Shown here in pieces: positions 46,942 through 55,955 of a stretch of 64,000 nt of DNA. Within the stretch, counting starts at the first letter, position 1. Each line of letters starts with the position of its first letter. Origin of the DNA: Wolbachia pipientis (GTDB taxonomy: Bacteria; Pseudomonadota; Alphaproteobacteria; Rickettsiales; Anaplasmataceae); assembly GCF_030373985.1 (NCBI RefSeq), contig NZ_JAUCRB010000003.1, forward strand, positions 140,173 to 204,172. The letters run 5' to 3'. The notes beneath the pieces are model-generated. The model was not told the DNA's origin. It did not search any database and saw only the letters and a program-made list of their open reading frames with translations. Made by a program: the position numbers and the translations under genes.

Positions 46942-48341
46942 GTTATATACAGATATTGCCGGAAGCGTTCTTTATTGTTTCATCGTTAGTGTTGCTGTTG
47001 CTTGGAATTGTGTTTAATCGACGCGTTGTTAACTTACTGGCACTGGGTTGTACAGTGATCGCCTTGATTATTTTAGTTCTCTCAGCACAAAATAACGAAG
47101 CTTTTTTCTTTGATTCATCGTTAAAACTCAACTTATACATCAGGTCGGCACAGGGGTTAATCCTTACAACGGGAATTTTAGTACTTTTGCTGCTAAATTT
47201 ATCAAAATATGATTACAAATATGAATTTTCAATATTGATTCTTTTTGCGCTGTTTGGCATGGTAACCTTGGTTTCAGCAAATAGTTTAATTTCTTTTTAT
47301 TTAGCTTTTGAATTGATGAGTATGTCTTTATATGTTCTTGCAAGCTTTAATAAAGATTCAGTATATTCATGTGAAGCAGGGGTGAAATATTTTACGCTTA
47401 GTGCATTTTCTTCTTGTATTATGCTGTATGGAATGTCGCTGCTTTATGGGTATACAGGACAAATCAATTTTTCTGAGTTAAGTTCACTCCTGCAAAACCA
47501 TCGGATAACTTATGGGATAGTTTTTGGATTAGTTTTTATCTTTATTGGTTTGTGTTTCAAGCTTGCTATTGCTCCCTTCCATATGTGGGCTCCAGATGTC
47601 TATCAAGGTGTACCCACCATAGTGACTGCGTTTTTTTCTACTGTTCCAAAAGCTGCACTTGTAACATTTTTAATTCGATTGTTTATGCAGAAAGAATTAG
47701 TAGATATAGAGAAGTATTCTCAACCTGTTCTTTTATACATTTCAACATTATCTGTACTTATCTCAGCTTTTGGGGCTTTGCACCAAAAAAACTTAAAAAG
47801 GCTTCTAGCTTACAGTTCAATTGGTCATGTTGGTTTCATATTTGCTTCACTTTCTACCTTTACACAAATGGGAACGAATAGTTCCTTAATGTATTTGGGG
47901 ATATATATCATTACAAGCATAGGATTGTTCTCATATTTCATACAAATTGACGATGATCATTGCAATATTGCAAGTTTATCTGGTATAGGGAAAAAACGCC
48001 CGGCTTTAGCTTTTCATCTTTCTGTAATATTACTTTCGATGGCAGGAATACCTCCACTTGCAGGTTTTTTCGCTAAACTTTTTGTATTTGAAAGCTTAAT
48101 CAATTCTGGCTTTATCAATCTATCTTTGATTTTCGTGATAGCGAGTGTTATATCGTGTTACTACTATCTAAATATCATAAAAGCTATGTATTTTGATAAG
48201 GCTAGTGGTAATAAAATTGCTTATTCTAAGGGTCTATTCATTATCACTTCAGCGGCTTCATTAATTAATGTTGCTCTTTTTATATACGTAGACGATTTAT
48301 ATTCATTAATTCATTTAGTAACTAAAGGGTTAGTAAAGTGA
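46938..48341 (+). CDS. nuoN: NADH-quinone oxidoreductase subunit N
   Basis: NuoN (ND2 family) is the third antiporter-like subunit of complex I. The 467 residues contain SFYLAFELMSMSLYVLASF (conserved Glu), FHMWAPDVYQGVPTIVTAFF and NLKRLLAYSSIGHVGFIFAS, all in the expected order. The start overlaps nuoM by four bases and the end overlaps the GTG start of birA by four bases, so biotin ligase is expressed with complex I here. Identification is firm. Confidence 0.97.
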   Translation: MSYIQILPEAFFIVSSLVLLLLGIVFNRRVVNLLALGCTVIALIILVLSAQNNEAFFFDSSLKLNLYIRSAQGLILTTGILVLLLLNLSKYDYKYEFSILILFALFGMVTLVSANSLISFYLAFELMSMSLYVLASFNKDSVYSCEAGVKYFTLSAFSSCIMLYGMSLLYGYTGQINFSELSSLLQNHRITYGIVFGLVFIFIGLCFKLAIAPFHMWAPDVYQGVPTIVTAFFSTVPKAALVTFLIRLFMQKELVDIEKYSQPVLLYISTLSVLISAFGALHQKNLKRLLAYSSIGHVGFIFASLSTFTQMGTNSSLMYLGIYIITSIGLFSYFIQIDDDHCNIASLSGIGKKRPALAFHLSVILLSMAGIPPLAGFFAKLFVFESLINSGFINLSLIFVIASVISCYYYLNIIKAMYFDKASGNKIAYSKGLFIITSAASLINVALFIYVDDLYSLIHLVTKGLVK

Positions 48342-49132
48342 TCCTCCCTGAGACGTTTGAGGGCTTTCATATTCATCATTACCAAAAAGTTTCAAGCACT
48401 AATAGAGAAGCGTTGGATTTAATTGATAGCGGAATATCAAATGAAACTGTTATTATTGCCGATAAACAAACAGAGGGTAGGGGGCGTACTGGAAAAAATT
48501 GGGTTTCTCCAGAGGGCAATTTCTATGCGAGTTTAGTGATCAGTCTTTTGCAAGTTCCACTGTGTAATACTCAATTGCTGGATTCCAGCATCAGCTACTT
48601 AAGTGATAGAGAAAATTTAAGCGAATTAACAGAATTGACTTTTATTACTGCCCTTGCTGTTGGTAACACGTTGCTGTTATTTATAGATGACAATAACGTT
48701 CAATATAAATGGCCAAATGATGTCTTTGTTAATGGTAAGAAAATAAGCGGAATATTGCTTGAAAAAAAATCCAATTCAAATTGGTTGATTATAGGAGTTG
48801 GAATTAACGTTAATCATGCGCCACTTTCAGAGGCAACGTGCATTGGTGATTATGGAAAATCTATGTCTAATATAGATTTATTAAAAGAATTAATATTAAA
48901 TTTTAATAAGCTAAGAAAACAATGGATATTTGATGGGTTTCATGCTATAAGAGAAATATGGTTGAAGAGAGCATTCAAGATCAACAAGCAAATCAGTGTA
49001 AAGTCAGCTGACAAATTGTACGAAGGGATTTTTATTGATATAGATAAAAGTGGTAGGTTGGTATTACAGCAAAGAGATAATAGCTTAATTTATTTTGATA
49101 CAGGCGAGCTATTTATTGATAATACATTATGA
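48338..49132 (+). CDS. birA: Biotin--[acetyl-CoA-carboxylase] ligase
   Basis: BirA attaches biotin to the biotin carboxyl carrier domains of carboxylases. The 264 residues start at GTG 48338. The ATP/biotin loop is TEGRGRTGKNWVSPEGN; KWPNDVFVNGKKISGILLE is the central-domain signature, followed by IIGVGINVNH. There is no N-terminal DNA-binding domain, so it is a pure ligase. About 25 residues (QVPLCNTQLLDSSISYLSD and on) interrupt the region after ASLVISLL where relatives have a short loop; this insert overlaps a perfect palindrome at 48576-48590. Downstream ccmD overlaps by four bases. Confidence 0.93.
   Translation: MILPETFEGFHIHHYQKVSSTNREALDLIDSGISNETVIIADKQTEGRGRTGKNWVSPEGNFYASLVISLLQVPLCNTQLLDSSISYLSDRENLSELTELTFITALAVGNTLLLFIDDNNVQYKWPNDVFVNGKKISGILLEKKSNSNWLIIGVGINVNHAPLSEATCIGDYGKSMSNIDLLKELILNFNKLRKQWIFDGFHAIREIWLKRAFKINKQISVKSADKLYEGIFIDIDKSGRLVLQQRDNSLIYFDTGELFIDNTL
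48576..48590. repeat. Palindrome inside birA insert
   Basis: TGCTGGA-T-TCCAGCA, a perfect 7+1+7 dyad within a segment of BirA that looks inserted. The CTGGATTCCAGC string is related to the GCTGGAATC and ATTCCAGC arms in the other genes. Confidence 0.5.
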
Positions 49133-49266
49133 ACACGTATGTAATTTTTGCTTACCTTGTTAGTTTTACATTGATTGCTGGAGAGCTGGTTTTTACCATT
49201 TCTTGCTATGTTAAAAGTAAAAAAATTCTAGAAAGGCTTAAAAATAATAATGAAGAAGAAACATAA
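49129..49266 (+). CDS. ccmD: Haem exporter protein CcmD (45 aa)
   Basis: A 45-residue protein encoded between birA and ccmE, with a start (ATG 49129) that overlaps the birA stop and a stop that overlaps ccmE by 17 bases. It has a single membrane span (VIFAYLVSFTLIAGELVFTI) followed by a basic and acidic cytoplasmic tail (KSKKILERLKNNNEEE), which is the CcmD design. CcmD is needed to release CcmE from the CcmABC complex. Sequence conservation of CcmD is weak, so the call relies on size, topology and adjacency to ccmE. Confidence 0.8.
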   Translation: MNTYVIFAYLVSFTLIAGELVFTISCYVKSKKILERLKNNNEEET

Positions 49267-49648
49267 GCGGTTACTTATAGCTTCGGGAATTTTTTTCTTT
49301 TTAAATTGTATAGTTTTTTTTATTCTGACAACACTTAAAGAAAATATCTCGTTTTTCTATACAGTAAGTGAGGCGATAGTTTTGCCAAATAATCAAAAAT
49401 CAATCCGCATTGGTGGAATGGTTGTTGAAGATAGTGTAGTACGTAATGAAAGTGAAGTGATTTTTAAAATGACAGATTTTAACAAAAGCGTTGTGGTGAA
49501 GTATCAGGGAATACTTCCTCCAATGTTTTCAGAAAAAAGTGGTGTTGTTGTGCAAGGTAAAATGTTTGATAGTGGCGTCTTTTTGGCAGACACAATATTT
49601 GCAAAACATGATGAGAATTATATGCCTCGAAAGCAAATAGTAAAATAG
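49250..49648 (+). CDS. ccmE: Haem chaperone CcmE
   Basis: CcmE carries haem covalently to the cytochrome c haem lyase in the periplasm. The 132-residue protein has an N-terminal anchor (LLIASGIFFFLNCIVFFIL), an OB-fold domain (SIRIGGMVVEDSVV, VVVKYQGILPPMFSE) and the haem-binding site FAKHDENYMP, with His120 and Tyr124. It is coupled to ccmD by overlap. The family lengths and motifs are normal. With ccmH elsewhere, this supports a system I maturation pathway. Identification is firm. Confidence 0.96.
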   Translation: MKKKHKRLLIASGIFFFLNCIVFFILTTLKENISFFYTVSEAIVLPNNQKSIRIGGMVVEDSVVRNESEVIFKMTDFNKSVVVKYQGILPPMFSEKSGVVVQGKMFDSGVFLADTIFAKHDENYMPRKQIVK

Positions 49649-49657
49649 AGAGTTTTA

Positions 49658-50368
49658 TTACTTTGTATGTATATAGCGAATAAATTTTCTTATATATTCG
49701 TTTCTGGTATTTTGTATTTCTTGAACAGTTCCGTGGGAGATGATATTTCCCTCATATAGTACAGCTATTTTATCAGCTATTTTGAATGCACTGTGAATAT
49801 CATGTGTAATTGTGATAATTGTAAGGTTAAGACTTTTTGACAGCTTTATTATTATTTCGTTCACTATATCTGACATAATTGGATCTAATCCTGAAGTTGG
49901 TTCATCCAATATAATGATTTCAGGGTTGTGTGCAATTGCTCTTGCGAGCGCTACCCTTTTCTTCATCCCACCCGATAACTCTATCGGAAACATATCTGCT
50001 ATGCTTTCCTCCAGTCCAACATTGTTTAGCTTTTTTATTGCTAATAGCTTTGCTTCCTTTTTGCTGATGTTGAAGCGTTTTTTGTAATTAAAAGATATAT
50101 TTTCCCATACTGTAACGTAGTCAAATAAAGCGGAATTCTGAAACAAAATTCCAAATTTGTTTTTACTTTCACTATTTATTTTAATAGATCCTGAATCCGG
50201 TGCCAGCAAACTGATGATTGTTTTTGTTAATACAGATTTGCCACTTCCTGAGCCGCCAAGTATGACTAATGATTCACCTTTCAATATATCAAAACTTAGA
50301 TTTTTTAGTACTGTTCTGTCATCGAAAGATAAGCTTAAGTTCGATATTGATATTATTGGGCTACGCAT
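49658..50368 (-). CDS. mlaF: Mla-type ABC transporter ATP-binding protein
   Basis: MlaF is the ATPase of the MlaFEDB phospholipid transporter that maintains outer-membrane lipid asymmetry. The 236 residues show Walker A (ILGGSGSGKSVLTK), the ABC signature in IELSGGMKKRVALARAIAHN, and Walker B with the following D-loop (IIILDEPTSGLDPIMS). SGGMKKRV is characteristic of Mla/Ttg2A ATPases. It overlaps the mlaE gene by 8 bases. It faces ccmE convergently with a 9-base gap. Assignment to the family is firm; the transported lipid and its direction are inferred from homologues. Confidence 0.93.
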   Translation of the reverse strand: MRSPIISISNLSLSFDDRTVLKNLSFDILKGESLVILGGSGSGKSVLTKTIISLLAPDSGSIKINSESKNKFGILFQNSALFDYVTVWENISFNYKKRFNISKKEAKLLAIKKLNNVGLEESIADMFPIELSGGMKKRVALARAIAHNPEIIILDEPTSGLDPIMSDIVNEIIIKLSKSLNLTIITITHDIHSAFKIADKIAVLYEGNIISHGTVQEIQNTRNEYIRKFIRYIHTK

Positions 50369-51143
50369 GTACCAAAGTAATCATATAGTTTGCTAAAATG
50401 ATCAGTATGGACGATAAAACAACAGTTGCTGTTGTAGCAGCACCTACTCCTTGTGCCCCTTCTCTACAATAATAACCGTAATAGCAGCTTGAGACAGAAA
50501 TTATGGCGCCAAAAGCAGTTGCTTTTACTAGCCCAATAATAAAATCGTACATATTAAAGAATTGAGCTGTATATTTTATGTATATATTCGAATTATGGTT
50601 AAACTCAAAAACTGCAGTGATATATCCCCCGAATATTCCTATTAGATCTGCACATATTGTGAGCATAGGGAATACTATAACTGATGCTAAAATTCTTGGT
50701 GCAATCAAGTATTTAAAAGGGTTGATGTTTAAAGTTGTAAGTGCATCTATTTGTTCTGTGATGCGCATTGTGCCAATTTCTGCTGCAATTGATGATCCAA
50801 CCTTTCCTACCATTATTAAGCTGATCAAAACTGGCCCTAACTCTTTAATTATAGTGATTATAACAAGTTTGGGTATTATCTGTTCTGGATCAATCAATGA
50901 GCCACTCAAATTACTTTGCAAAACTATTACTGCTCCTATAAAGATTCCTGTGAGCCCAACAATTGGCAAAGAAAAAAAGCCTATTTCTATTATTTGCCTT
51001 GCTACGTTACCAAAATAATATGGTGGTACGAAGCAGTGATACAGAGATTGAATAAAAAATATAAATGCGCTACCAAGTAGCGACAAGAAGTTGATAAAGC
51101 ACCTACCGATTATTCTAATACCATTTATATCAAAAGAGCTCAC
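50361..51143 (-). CDS. mlaE: MlaE-family lipid ABC transporter permease
   Basis: MlaE is the transmembrane permease of the Mla lipid transporter. The 260 residues contain five or six spans and the typical VGKVGSSIAAEIGTMRITEQ loop followed by IDALTTLNINPFKYL, and CYYGYYCREGAQGVGAATT near the end. Upstream residues GNVARQIIEIGFFSLPIVGL also match the family. It is the first gene of the pair; the MCE-domain partner mlaD is not adjacent. Divergent from rpmF with about 240 bases between. Confidence 0.93.
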   Translation of the reverse strand: MSSFDINGIRIIGRCFINFLSLLGSAFIFFIQSLYHCFVPPYYFGNVARQIIEIGFFSLPIVGLTGIFIGAVIVLQSNLSGSLIDPEQIIPKLVIITIIKELGPVLISLIMVGKVGSSIAAEIGTMRITEQIDALTTLNINPFKYLIAPRILASVIVFPMLTICADLIGIFGGYITAVFEFNHNSNIYIKYTAQFFNMYDFIIGLVKATAFGAIISVSSCYYGYYCREGAQGVGAATTATVVLSSILIILANYMITLVHA

Positions 51144-51373
51144 TTTGCATCTGTCTTAGCTAAAAATTAGTTTTACTGATTTTATTGAAGTTTTTGTTAA
51201 CTTCGTTGCAAAGTATAGCTAAGATTTGTCCTAAGTTCAATATACTTTGATTAAGGTGCTTCAGTTTAAAACTTATAGAGCTTAATTGTATAAGCAAGTC
51301 TTACTTATTTTACTATCACTGTTTACTTCTTGTAAAGAACATGTTACTAATAAATTGAATTTTTCAGTAAGAT

Positions 51374-51381
51374 GGGGGAAG
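51374..51381 (+). promoter_or_regulatory. Shine-Dalgarno GGGGGAAG that selects the rpmF TTG start
   Basis: The purine run lies directly before TTG 51384 and includes bases of the upstream ATG 51372 codon region. It favours the TTG start over the ATG. Confidence 0.5.
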
Positions 51382-51383
51382 TT

Positions 51384-51566
51384 TTGGCAGTTCCAAAAAG
51401 AAAAAAATCAAAATCAAGGCGCAATATGCATCGTTCTCATCATGCGATTGAGCCTAAAAACATTGTAGTATGCACAACAACTGGAGAATTTATGTTGCCT
51501 CATAACATAGCAGTTGATGGCAGCTACAAAGGAAAAAGGGTTTTCATCAAACAACAGGCAGAATAA
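51384..51566 (+). CDS. rpmF: 50S ribosomal protein L32
   Basis: L32 is a small protein of the large ribosomal subunit. I place the start at TTG 51384, which yields the classic L32 beginning (M/L)AVPKRKKSKSRRNMHRSHH; an ATG four codons upstream (51372) would add four residues not found in the family. The 60-residue product continues with a weak zinc-ribbon remnant (VCTTTGEFMLPHNI), where only one Cys is left. The rpmF-plsX-fabH order is conserved in many bacteria and links ribosome and lipid synthesis. plsX follows 10 bases after the stop. Identification is firm. Confidence 0.93.
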   Translation: MAVPKRKKSKSRRNMHRSHHAIEPKNIVVCTTTGEFMLPHNIAVDGSYKGKRVFIKQQAE

Positions 51567-51576
51567 CTATCATGGT

Positions 51577-52614
51577 ATGTTACCCACGGTCAGCGATAAC
51601 ATAATCATTGCACTTGACGCTATGGGGGGTGATTTTGCGCCCCTCTCAGTGATTCAAGGTGCTGGTTTTTTTTTGGATAACCTTGTTGATCCAGCGGTTA
51701 AAGTTTTTTTTCATATTTATGGAGATCATAAAGAGATATCTCCTTTGCTTTCAAAATATAAGAAGGTGAGTGGTAATTCTGAGTTTACCCACTGCTCTGA
51801 CAATGTTCTTGCAAGTGATAAACCATCATTTGCGTTGAGGCATCGTAAAGACTCAAGTATGAAAGCGGCCATTGAGGTGGTGAAAAGAGGTAAGGCTTCT
51901 GGAGTGGTATCTTCAGGCAACACCGGAGCATTGATGGCAATTTCCAGATTGGTTTTAGGAACATTGCCAAACGTTTATCGCCCTGCTATTGTGTCCGTTT
52001 GTCCAACTAAGGCAAAAAGCTTTGCGCTGCTTGACCTTGGTGCAAATGTTGATTGTAATGCCGACTCATTATTTCAATTTGCATTGATGGGGAGTATATT
52101 TGCAAGAGTAGCATTAAAAGTTGACAATCCTGAAGTTGCTTTGTTGAATATTGGTACAGAAGAAGTTAAAGGCACTGACTCAGTACGGGGAGCTTTTGAA
52201 TTACTTAAAAATGCTCCAAGTGTTAATTTCAAAGGATACATAGAAGCAAGTGAATTTTTAGAAGGTAATATAGATGTAATAGTTGCTGATGGCTTTGTTG
52301 GTAATGTAATGCTTAAAACAGCTGAGGCTACTGCAAGTACTTTTATAAATCTATTAAAGCAAGAAGTGTTCAATTCATGGGCAGTGAAAATGCTTGTTGG
52401 TATATTGTTGAAATCCAAACTAAGTAAGACATTAACACGTTTTAATCCTAAAATTAGAAGTGGAGCTATGTTTTTAGGGCTAAATGGTATCGTTATCAAA
52501 AGTCATGGAAATTCTGATGCTGTTTCTTTTGCCCATGCTATAAAATTTGCAGTAAATGCCATTAGTGAAAATTTAAATCAGAGGATAATTAGCGAGGTAA
52601 GTCACATTGAATAA
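51577..52614 (+). CDS. plsX: Phosphate acyltransferase PlsX
   Basis: PlsX converts acyl-ACP to acyl-phosphate for phosphatidic acid synthesis. The start at ATG 51577 gives 345 residues (MLPTVSDNIIIALDAMGGDF); the frame is open upstream into rpmF, but without support. Family segments are ALDAMGGDFAPLSVIQGA, GVVSSGNTGALMAISRLV and VIVADGFVGNVMLKTAE. The stop overlaps the fabH start by 8 bases. Length is normal. Identification is firm. Confidence 0.96.
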   Translation: MLPTVSDNIIIALDAMGGDFAPLSVIQGAGFFLDNLVDPAVKVFFHIYGDHKEISPLLSKYKKVSGNSEFTHCSDNVLASDKPSFALRHRKDSSMKAAIEVVKRGKASGVVSSGNTGALMAISRLVLGTLPNVYRPAIVSVCPTKAKSFALLDLGANVDCNADSLFQFALMGSIFARVALKVDNPEVALLNIGTEEVKGTDSVRGAFELLKNAPSVNFKGYIEASEFLEGNIDVIVADGFVGNVMLKTAEATASTFINLLKQEVFNSWAVKMLVGILLKSKLSKTLTRFNPKIRSGAMFLGLNGIVIKSHGNSDAVSFAHAIKFAVNAISENLNQRIISEVSHIE

Positions 52615-53587
52615 GAGTTTCATATTAAGCACTGGATCTTACCTGCCAAAGAAAACGCTGAGTAACGACGAAATTGCATTGAAGGTTGAGACAAGTGACG
52701 AGTGGATTAGGCAGAGAACAGGGATAACTCAAAGGCATATAGCAGACGAAGGAGAATTAACTTCAGACCTAGCTGTTAATGCAGCAAAAAATGCTATAGA
52801 AAAAGCTAAAATTTTGATGGATGAAATTGATTTAATCATAGTTGCAACAACAACGCCTGATAAAACTTTACCTAGTTGTGCAACAATAGTGCAAAGTAAG
52901 TTAAAATGTGTAAATGCATTTGCTTTTGATGTGCAAGCAGCATGTTCTGGTTTTATATATGCGGTTACAGTTGCTGATTCGCTTATAAAATCTAACAATA
53001 GAATTAAATATGCGCTGGTTATAGGTGCTGAAATAATGTCTAGAATTGTTGATTGGGAAGATAGATCAACTTGTGTGCTTTTTGGTGATGGTGCTGGTGC
53101 AATGGTAATAAAATCTGCAACGCATTTTAATGAAATAACTGAGAACCCCACAAGGGGTATAATATCAACCAACCTATATTCTGATGGTAATGTGGATATA
53201 TTATGTACAAATGGGGGAATATCCTCAACTGGTGATCCTGGAAAAATATGCATGAATGGAAGAGAAGTGTTCAAGCATGCAGTGGATAAGTTAACAGCCT
53301 CAGTAAGGGAAACACTGAAATGCAATGATTTGAAAATTGCTGATATTGATTGGTTAGTTCCTCACCAAGCAAACATTCGTATTATTGAGGCAGTAGTAAA
53401 GAAGTTAAATCTCTCTATGAAAAAAGTGATCAATACAGTTGATAAGCATGCAAACACCTCAGCAGCATCAATTCCAATAGCGCTTGATAACGCAACACAG
53501 GAATCAAAAATAAAACCAGGAAGTTTTGGTCTATTAATTGCAATAGGTGCAGGTCTAACCTGGGGTTCCGTGTTACTATGCTATTGA
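52607..53587 (+). CDS. fabH: 3-oxoacyl-[ACP] synthase III
   Basis: FabH condenses acetyl-CoA with malonyl-ACP to begin fatty-acid synthesis. The 326 residues start at TTG 52607, supported by a GAGGT ribosome site about 8 bases before and by the typical opening (ILSTGSYLPKKTLSNDEIAL). The catalytic Cys is Cys113 in VQAACSGFIYA; the His (WLVPHQANIRI) and Asn (DKHANTSAAS) complete the triad. It closes the rpmF-plsX-fabH unit. Identification is firm. Confidence 0.96.
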   Translation: MNKSFILSTGSYLPKKTLSNDEIALKVETSDEWIRQRTGITQRHIADEGELTSDLAVNAAKNAIEKAKILMDEIDLIIVATTTPDKTLPSCATIVQSKLKCVNAFAFDVQAACSGFIYAVTVADSLIKSNNRIKYALVIGAEIMSRIVDWEDRSTCVLFGDGAGAMVIKSATHFNEITENPTRGIISTNLYSDGNVDILCTNGGISSTGDPGKICMNGREVFKHAVDKLTASVRETLKCNDLKIADIDWLVPHQANIRIIEAVVKKLNLSMKKVINTVDKHANTSAASIPIALDNATQESKIKPGSFGLLIAIGAGLTWGSVLLCY

Positions 53588-53602
53588 TAATTCCAGCTAT
53601 TA

Positions 53603-53971
53603 CTATTTATTATTTTCAATCTTTTCCATCAATTTCTTAACCAAGCTTCTCAGTTTTTTACTGGATTCATCAAGCTCTTGGATCTGCGAGCTATCCTTTT
53701 TCATGAGCTTCTTATAGTTACCTTTTATGTAATCAATCATTTCCTTCATTTGAGTGATCATTTTGTCAATATCCATGCTACCTAAACTAGGTATTGTGCC
53801 AGACATAGAACTGTCTAACATACCGCCGGCCATAAGCTGCTGAGACATTTGCATAAATGGCTTTAAGGTCTGATTAAGCAGCTCAGGATCCTTGGCTAAC
53901 TTCTCTATTTGCTCCTTGCAAGTATCAATATACTGCTTCATAAATTCATCTTCTTGCACTTTATCTGTCAT
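53603..53971 (-). CDS. Small helical/coiled-coil protein of unknown function
   Basis: A 122-residue soluble protein without signal peptide. It is strongly helical and charged at both ends, with a central methionine-, serine- and glycine-rich part (QLMAGGMLDSSMSGTIPSLG). The C-terminal half (MKEMIDYIKGNYKKLMKKDS and beyond) has heptad-like leucine, isoleucine and lysine spacing suggestive of a coiled coil. The ATG has a reasonable AGG site (GGCAGGTATAATT) before it. I do not recognise a family. It stands alone between fabH (convergent) and pepP. Confidence 0.75.
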   Translation of the reverse strand: MTDKVQEDEFMKQYIDTCKEQIEKLAKDPELLNQTLKPFMQMSQQLMAGGMLDSSMSGTIPSLGSMDIDKMITQMKEMIDYIKGNYKKLMKKDSSQIQELDESSKKLRSLVKKLMEKIENNK

Positions 53972-54093
53972 AATTATACCTGCCTAAAAATATGTATCTT
54001 CTATTATATATTGTTTTAAAATTAAAAACAATACAAAATACCCATCACAACTCAGCAGAACACCTTAAGGAATAAAAAGAGCCGCTTCTTTGT

Positions 54094-55947
54094 TTATAAA
54101 GGGTCGCATAATTTCTTTAACCATTCCTTATCTTTGATATTATTTTCTAAGTTTTTATAGACAAATCGATGGTAGCTATTTGTCCAATTAATTTCGTCTT
54201 GGGTAAGCATTTGCACATCTATTAGCCTTCTATCATATGGAATGGAGGTTAGTTGCTTAAAGTTTAAGAAGTCGTTTTCTTGCCTGCTAACATACATCAG
54301 ATTTTCAATTCTTATTCCATACTTCCCTGGAATGTAATACCCAGGTTCATTGGAAAGTATCATTCCTGGCATAAGTTTTACTTTATTTCCTTTTGATATT
54401 GCTTGTGGCCCTTCGTGTACTGATAGATAGCTTCCTACTCCATGCCCTGTACCATGCATGTAATCTATTCCAAATTTCCATAGTTGAGTACGTGCTAATA
54501 TATCCAATTCTCCACCAGTAGTGCCAAGAGGAAAGGTGACACTTGCTACAGCAATGTGAGCTTTCAATACTATTGTATAGTGGGTTATTTGTTCATTAGT
54601 TGGATTGCCAATTGCTACAGTTCTTGTAACATCAGTTGTGCCGTCAAGGTATTGGCCACCAGAATCAATCAAATATAGTCCATCTTCCTGAATTACTTTA
54701 TTTGTCTTACTACTTGCACGGTAATGAATAATTGCTCCATTTTCATTGAATGCGGAAATTGTTGGAAAACTTGATTGCTTAAACAAAGCCTGCTCTTTTC
54801 TATATTCTAAAATCTTTTCTTCGGCTTTGAGTTCAGTAGTTTCATAAAACTCCTTGTTTGAATAATTAGCATTTCCTTTAGTGTCACTCCAGCGTGTGAC
54901 GCTAGAATCTATATTTTTTTCTTGGATCTCAGTGTCAAGCACTGTGATGACAGCTGTAGCTTGGTCTGGTGTCATCCCAGTATGTGGTACTGGAATTTGC
55001 GTCTCAGTTTCAGTAGATTTTTCAACTGATCTATTGGCAAGCCAATATAGAAAACTCGTAACTGCCATTCCATCCCTGATGTGTGCATTGATAGCACCAG
55101 CTATTTCAGTTTGATTTTTTACTGCTTTATGAATTAAACAAGGATCCTCTCTTTCAACTAATTGCTTATTTCGTATTATAGCCATAATACTCATTGGAGT
55201 TGTACTTGGATCTATAATTATTGAATTTAGCTTGCACAGAGAACTTTCTAGCTCACTAATATCAAAAACATTTACGTGATTGCCCAGATTTGCTTCTATA
55301 GTCGAATGTTCTTTATCTTGAATAAACAAATCAACATTACCGCTTTTATATAATATAGCGCGGCCAAATATACATGGAGTATATTTAGCATTTTCATTTC
55401 TTAAATTTAATAACCAAGAAATAGAACATGGGTCAGTTAAAAGCACTGCTTCAGCTTTTTTATCCATGCCTTTAGCGACTTTTTCACATTTATTCTTGCT
55501 ACTTTCGCCAGAATACTCAGTTGCGTGCAAAACTATCGTTTGTTTTTTATGATGACTTTCTTTTTTAATTGAATAGGGTACTGATTTACAAATATCTTCA
55601 TATTTTCTTATCTCTTTTACAGTAAAATATTGCAAATAATAACCTAGCGAGGTAGTCGATGTTAAGTTTGCTTTTACCCATTCGCGTGGATCCTCTTCTT
55701 GTATATTATATACTTGAAAATTGTTCCGATCTAACTGATTGCGAGCTTGTAAGATATAGCGTCCATCTGTAAAAAATGGGCACTTGTTGTTTTTTGTAAC
55801 AATGAGTAGCCCATTTGTTCCTGTAAAGCCACATAACTTGGTTAACTCATCTGAGTATTCATTTAAATACTCATCTTTAGTGTGCAACATAAACGCATCA
55901 ACATTTATTGTAAACATAAAAGAACGAAATTCTTCAATTTTTGACAT
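54094..55947 (-). CDS. pepP: Xaa-Pro aminopeptidase (M24B family) with a repeat-derived insert
   Basis: M24B aminopeptidases remove an N-terminal residue preceding proline. The 617 residues comprise two creatinase-like N-terminal domains and a C-terminal pita-bread domain with the metal ligands: LIDSGGQYLDGTTDVTRTVA (two Asp), MHGTGHGVGSYLSVHEGP (His), MILSNEPGYY (Glu) and GIRIENLMYV (Glu). About 55 residues between FLYWLANRSVEKSTETE and TELKAEEKILEYRKEQ do not fit the family. They coincide with two palindromic elements (54881-54909 and 54974-54996) and include [13 protein letters not shown]. The catalytic residues are intact, so the insert may be tolerated at the surface. It lies 8 bases downstream of mnmG. 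Confidence 0.93.
   Translation of the reverse strand: MSKIEEFRSFMFTINVDAFMLHTKDEYLNEYSDELTKLCGFTGTNGLLIVTKNNKCPFFTDGRYILQARNQLDRNNFQVYNIQEEDPREWVKANLTSTTSLGYYLQYFTVKEIRKYEDICKSVPYSIKKESHHKKQTIVLHATEYSGESSKNKCEKVAKGMDKKAEAVLLTDPCSISWLLNLRNENAKYTPCIFGRAILYKSGNVDLFIQDKEHSTIEANLGNHVNVFDISELESSLCKLNSIIIDPSTTPMSIMAIIRNKQLVEREDPCLIHKAVKNQTEIAGAINAHIRDGMAVTSFLYWLANRSVEKSTETETQIPVPHTGMTPDQATAVITVLDTEIQEKNIDSSVTRWSDTKGNANYSNKEFYETTELKAEEKILEYRKEQALFKQSSFPTISAFNENGAIIHYRASSKTNKVIQEDGLYLIDSGGQYLDGTTDVTRTVAIGNPTNEQITHYTIVLKAHIAVASVTFPLGTTGGELDILARTQLWKFGIDYMHGTGHGVGSYLSVHEGPQAISKGNKVKLMPGMILSNEPGYYIPGKYGIRIENLMYVSRQENDFLNFKQLTSIPYDRRLIDVQMLTQDEINWTNSYHRFVYKNLENNIKDKEWLKKLCDPL
54881..54909. repeat. Palindromic element A inside pepP
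   Basis: GTGTCACTCCAGCG, then TGTGACG, then CTAGAATC. Read on the minus strand it encodes DSSVTRWSDT. Only one base change in the core separates it from the mnmG copy arms. Confidence 0.75.
54974..54996. repeat. Palindromic element B inside pepP
   Basis: ATCCCAG, nine bases, CTGGAAT with GTC before it. It is read in frame as part of TQIPVPHTGMTPDQ, about 65 bases from element A, so the two were probably inserted as a composite or in succession. Confidence 0.6.
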
Positions 55948-55955
55948 GGAATGCC

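Noticed and set aside
51286..51468. Short frame with a lipobox-like LILLSLFTSC start
   Set aside because: It starts at TTG without a ribosome site and runs deep into rpmF in another frame; more likely chance.
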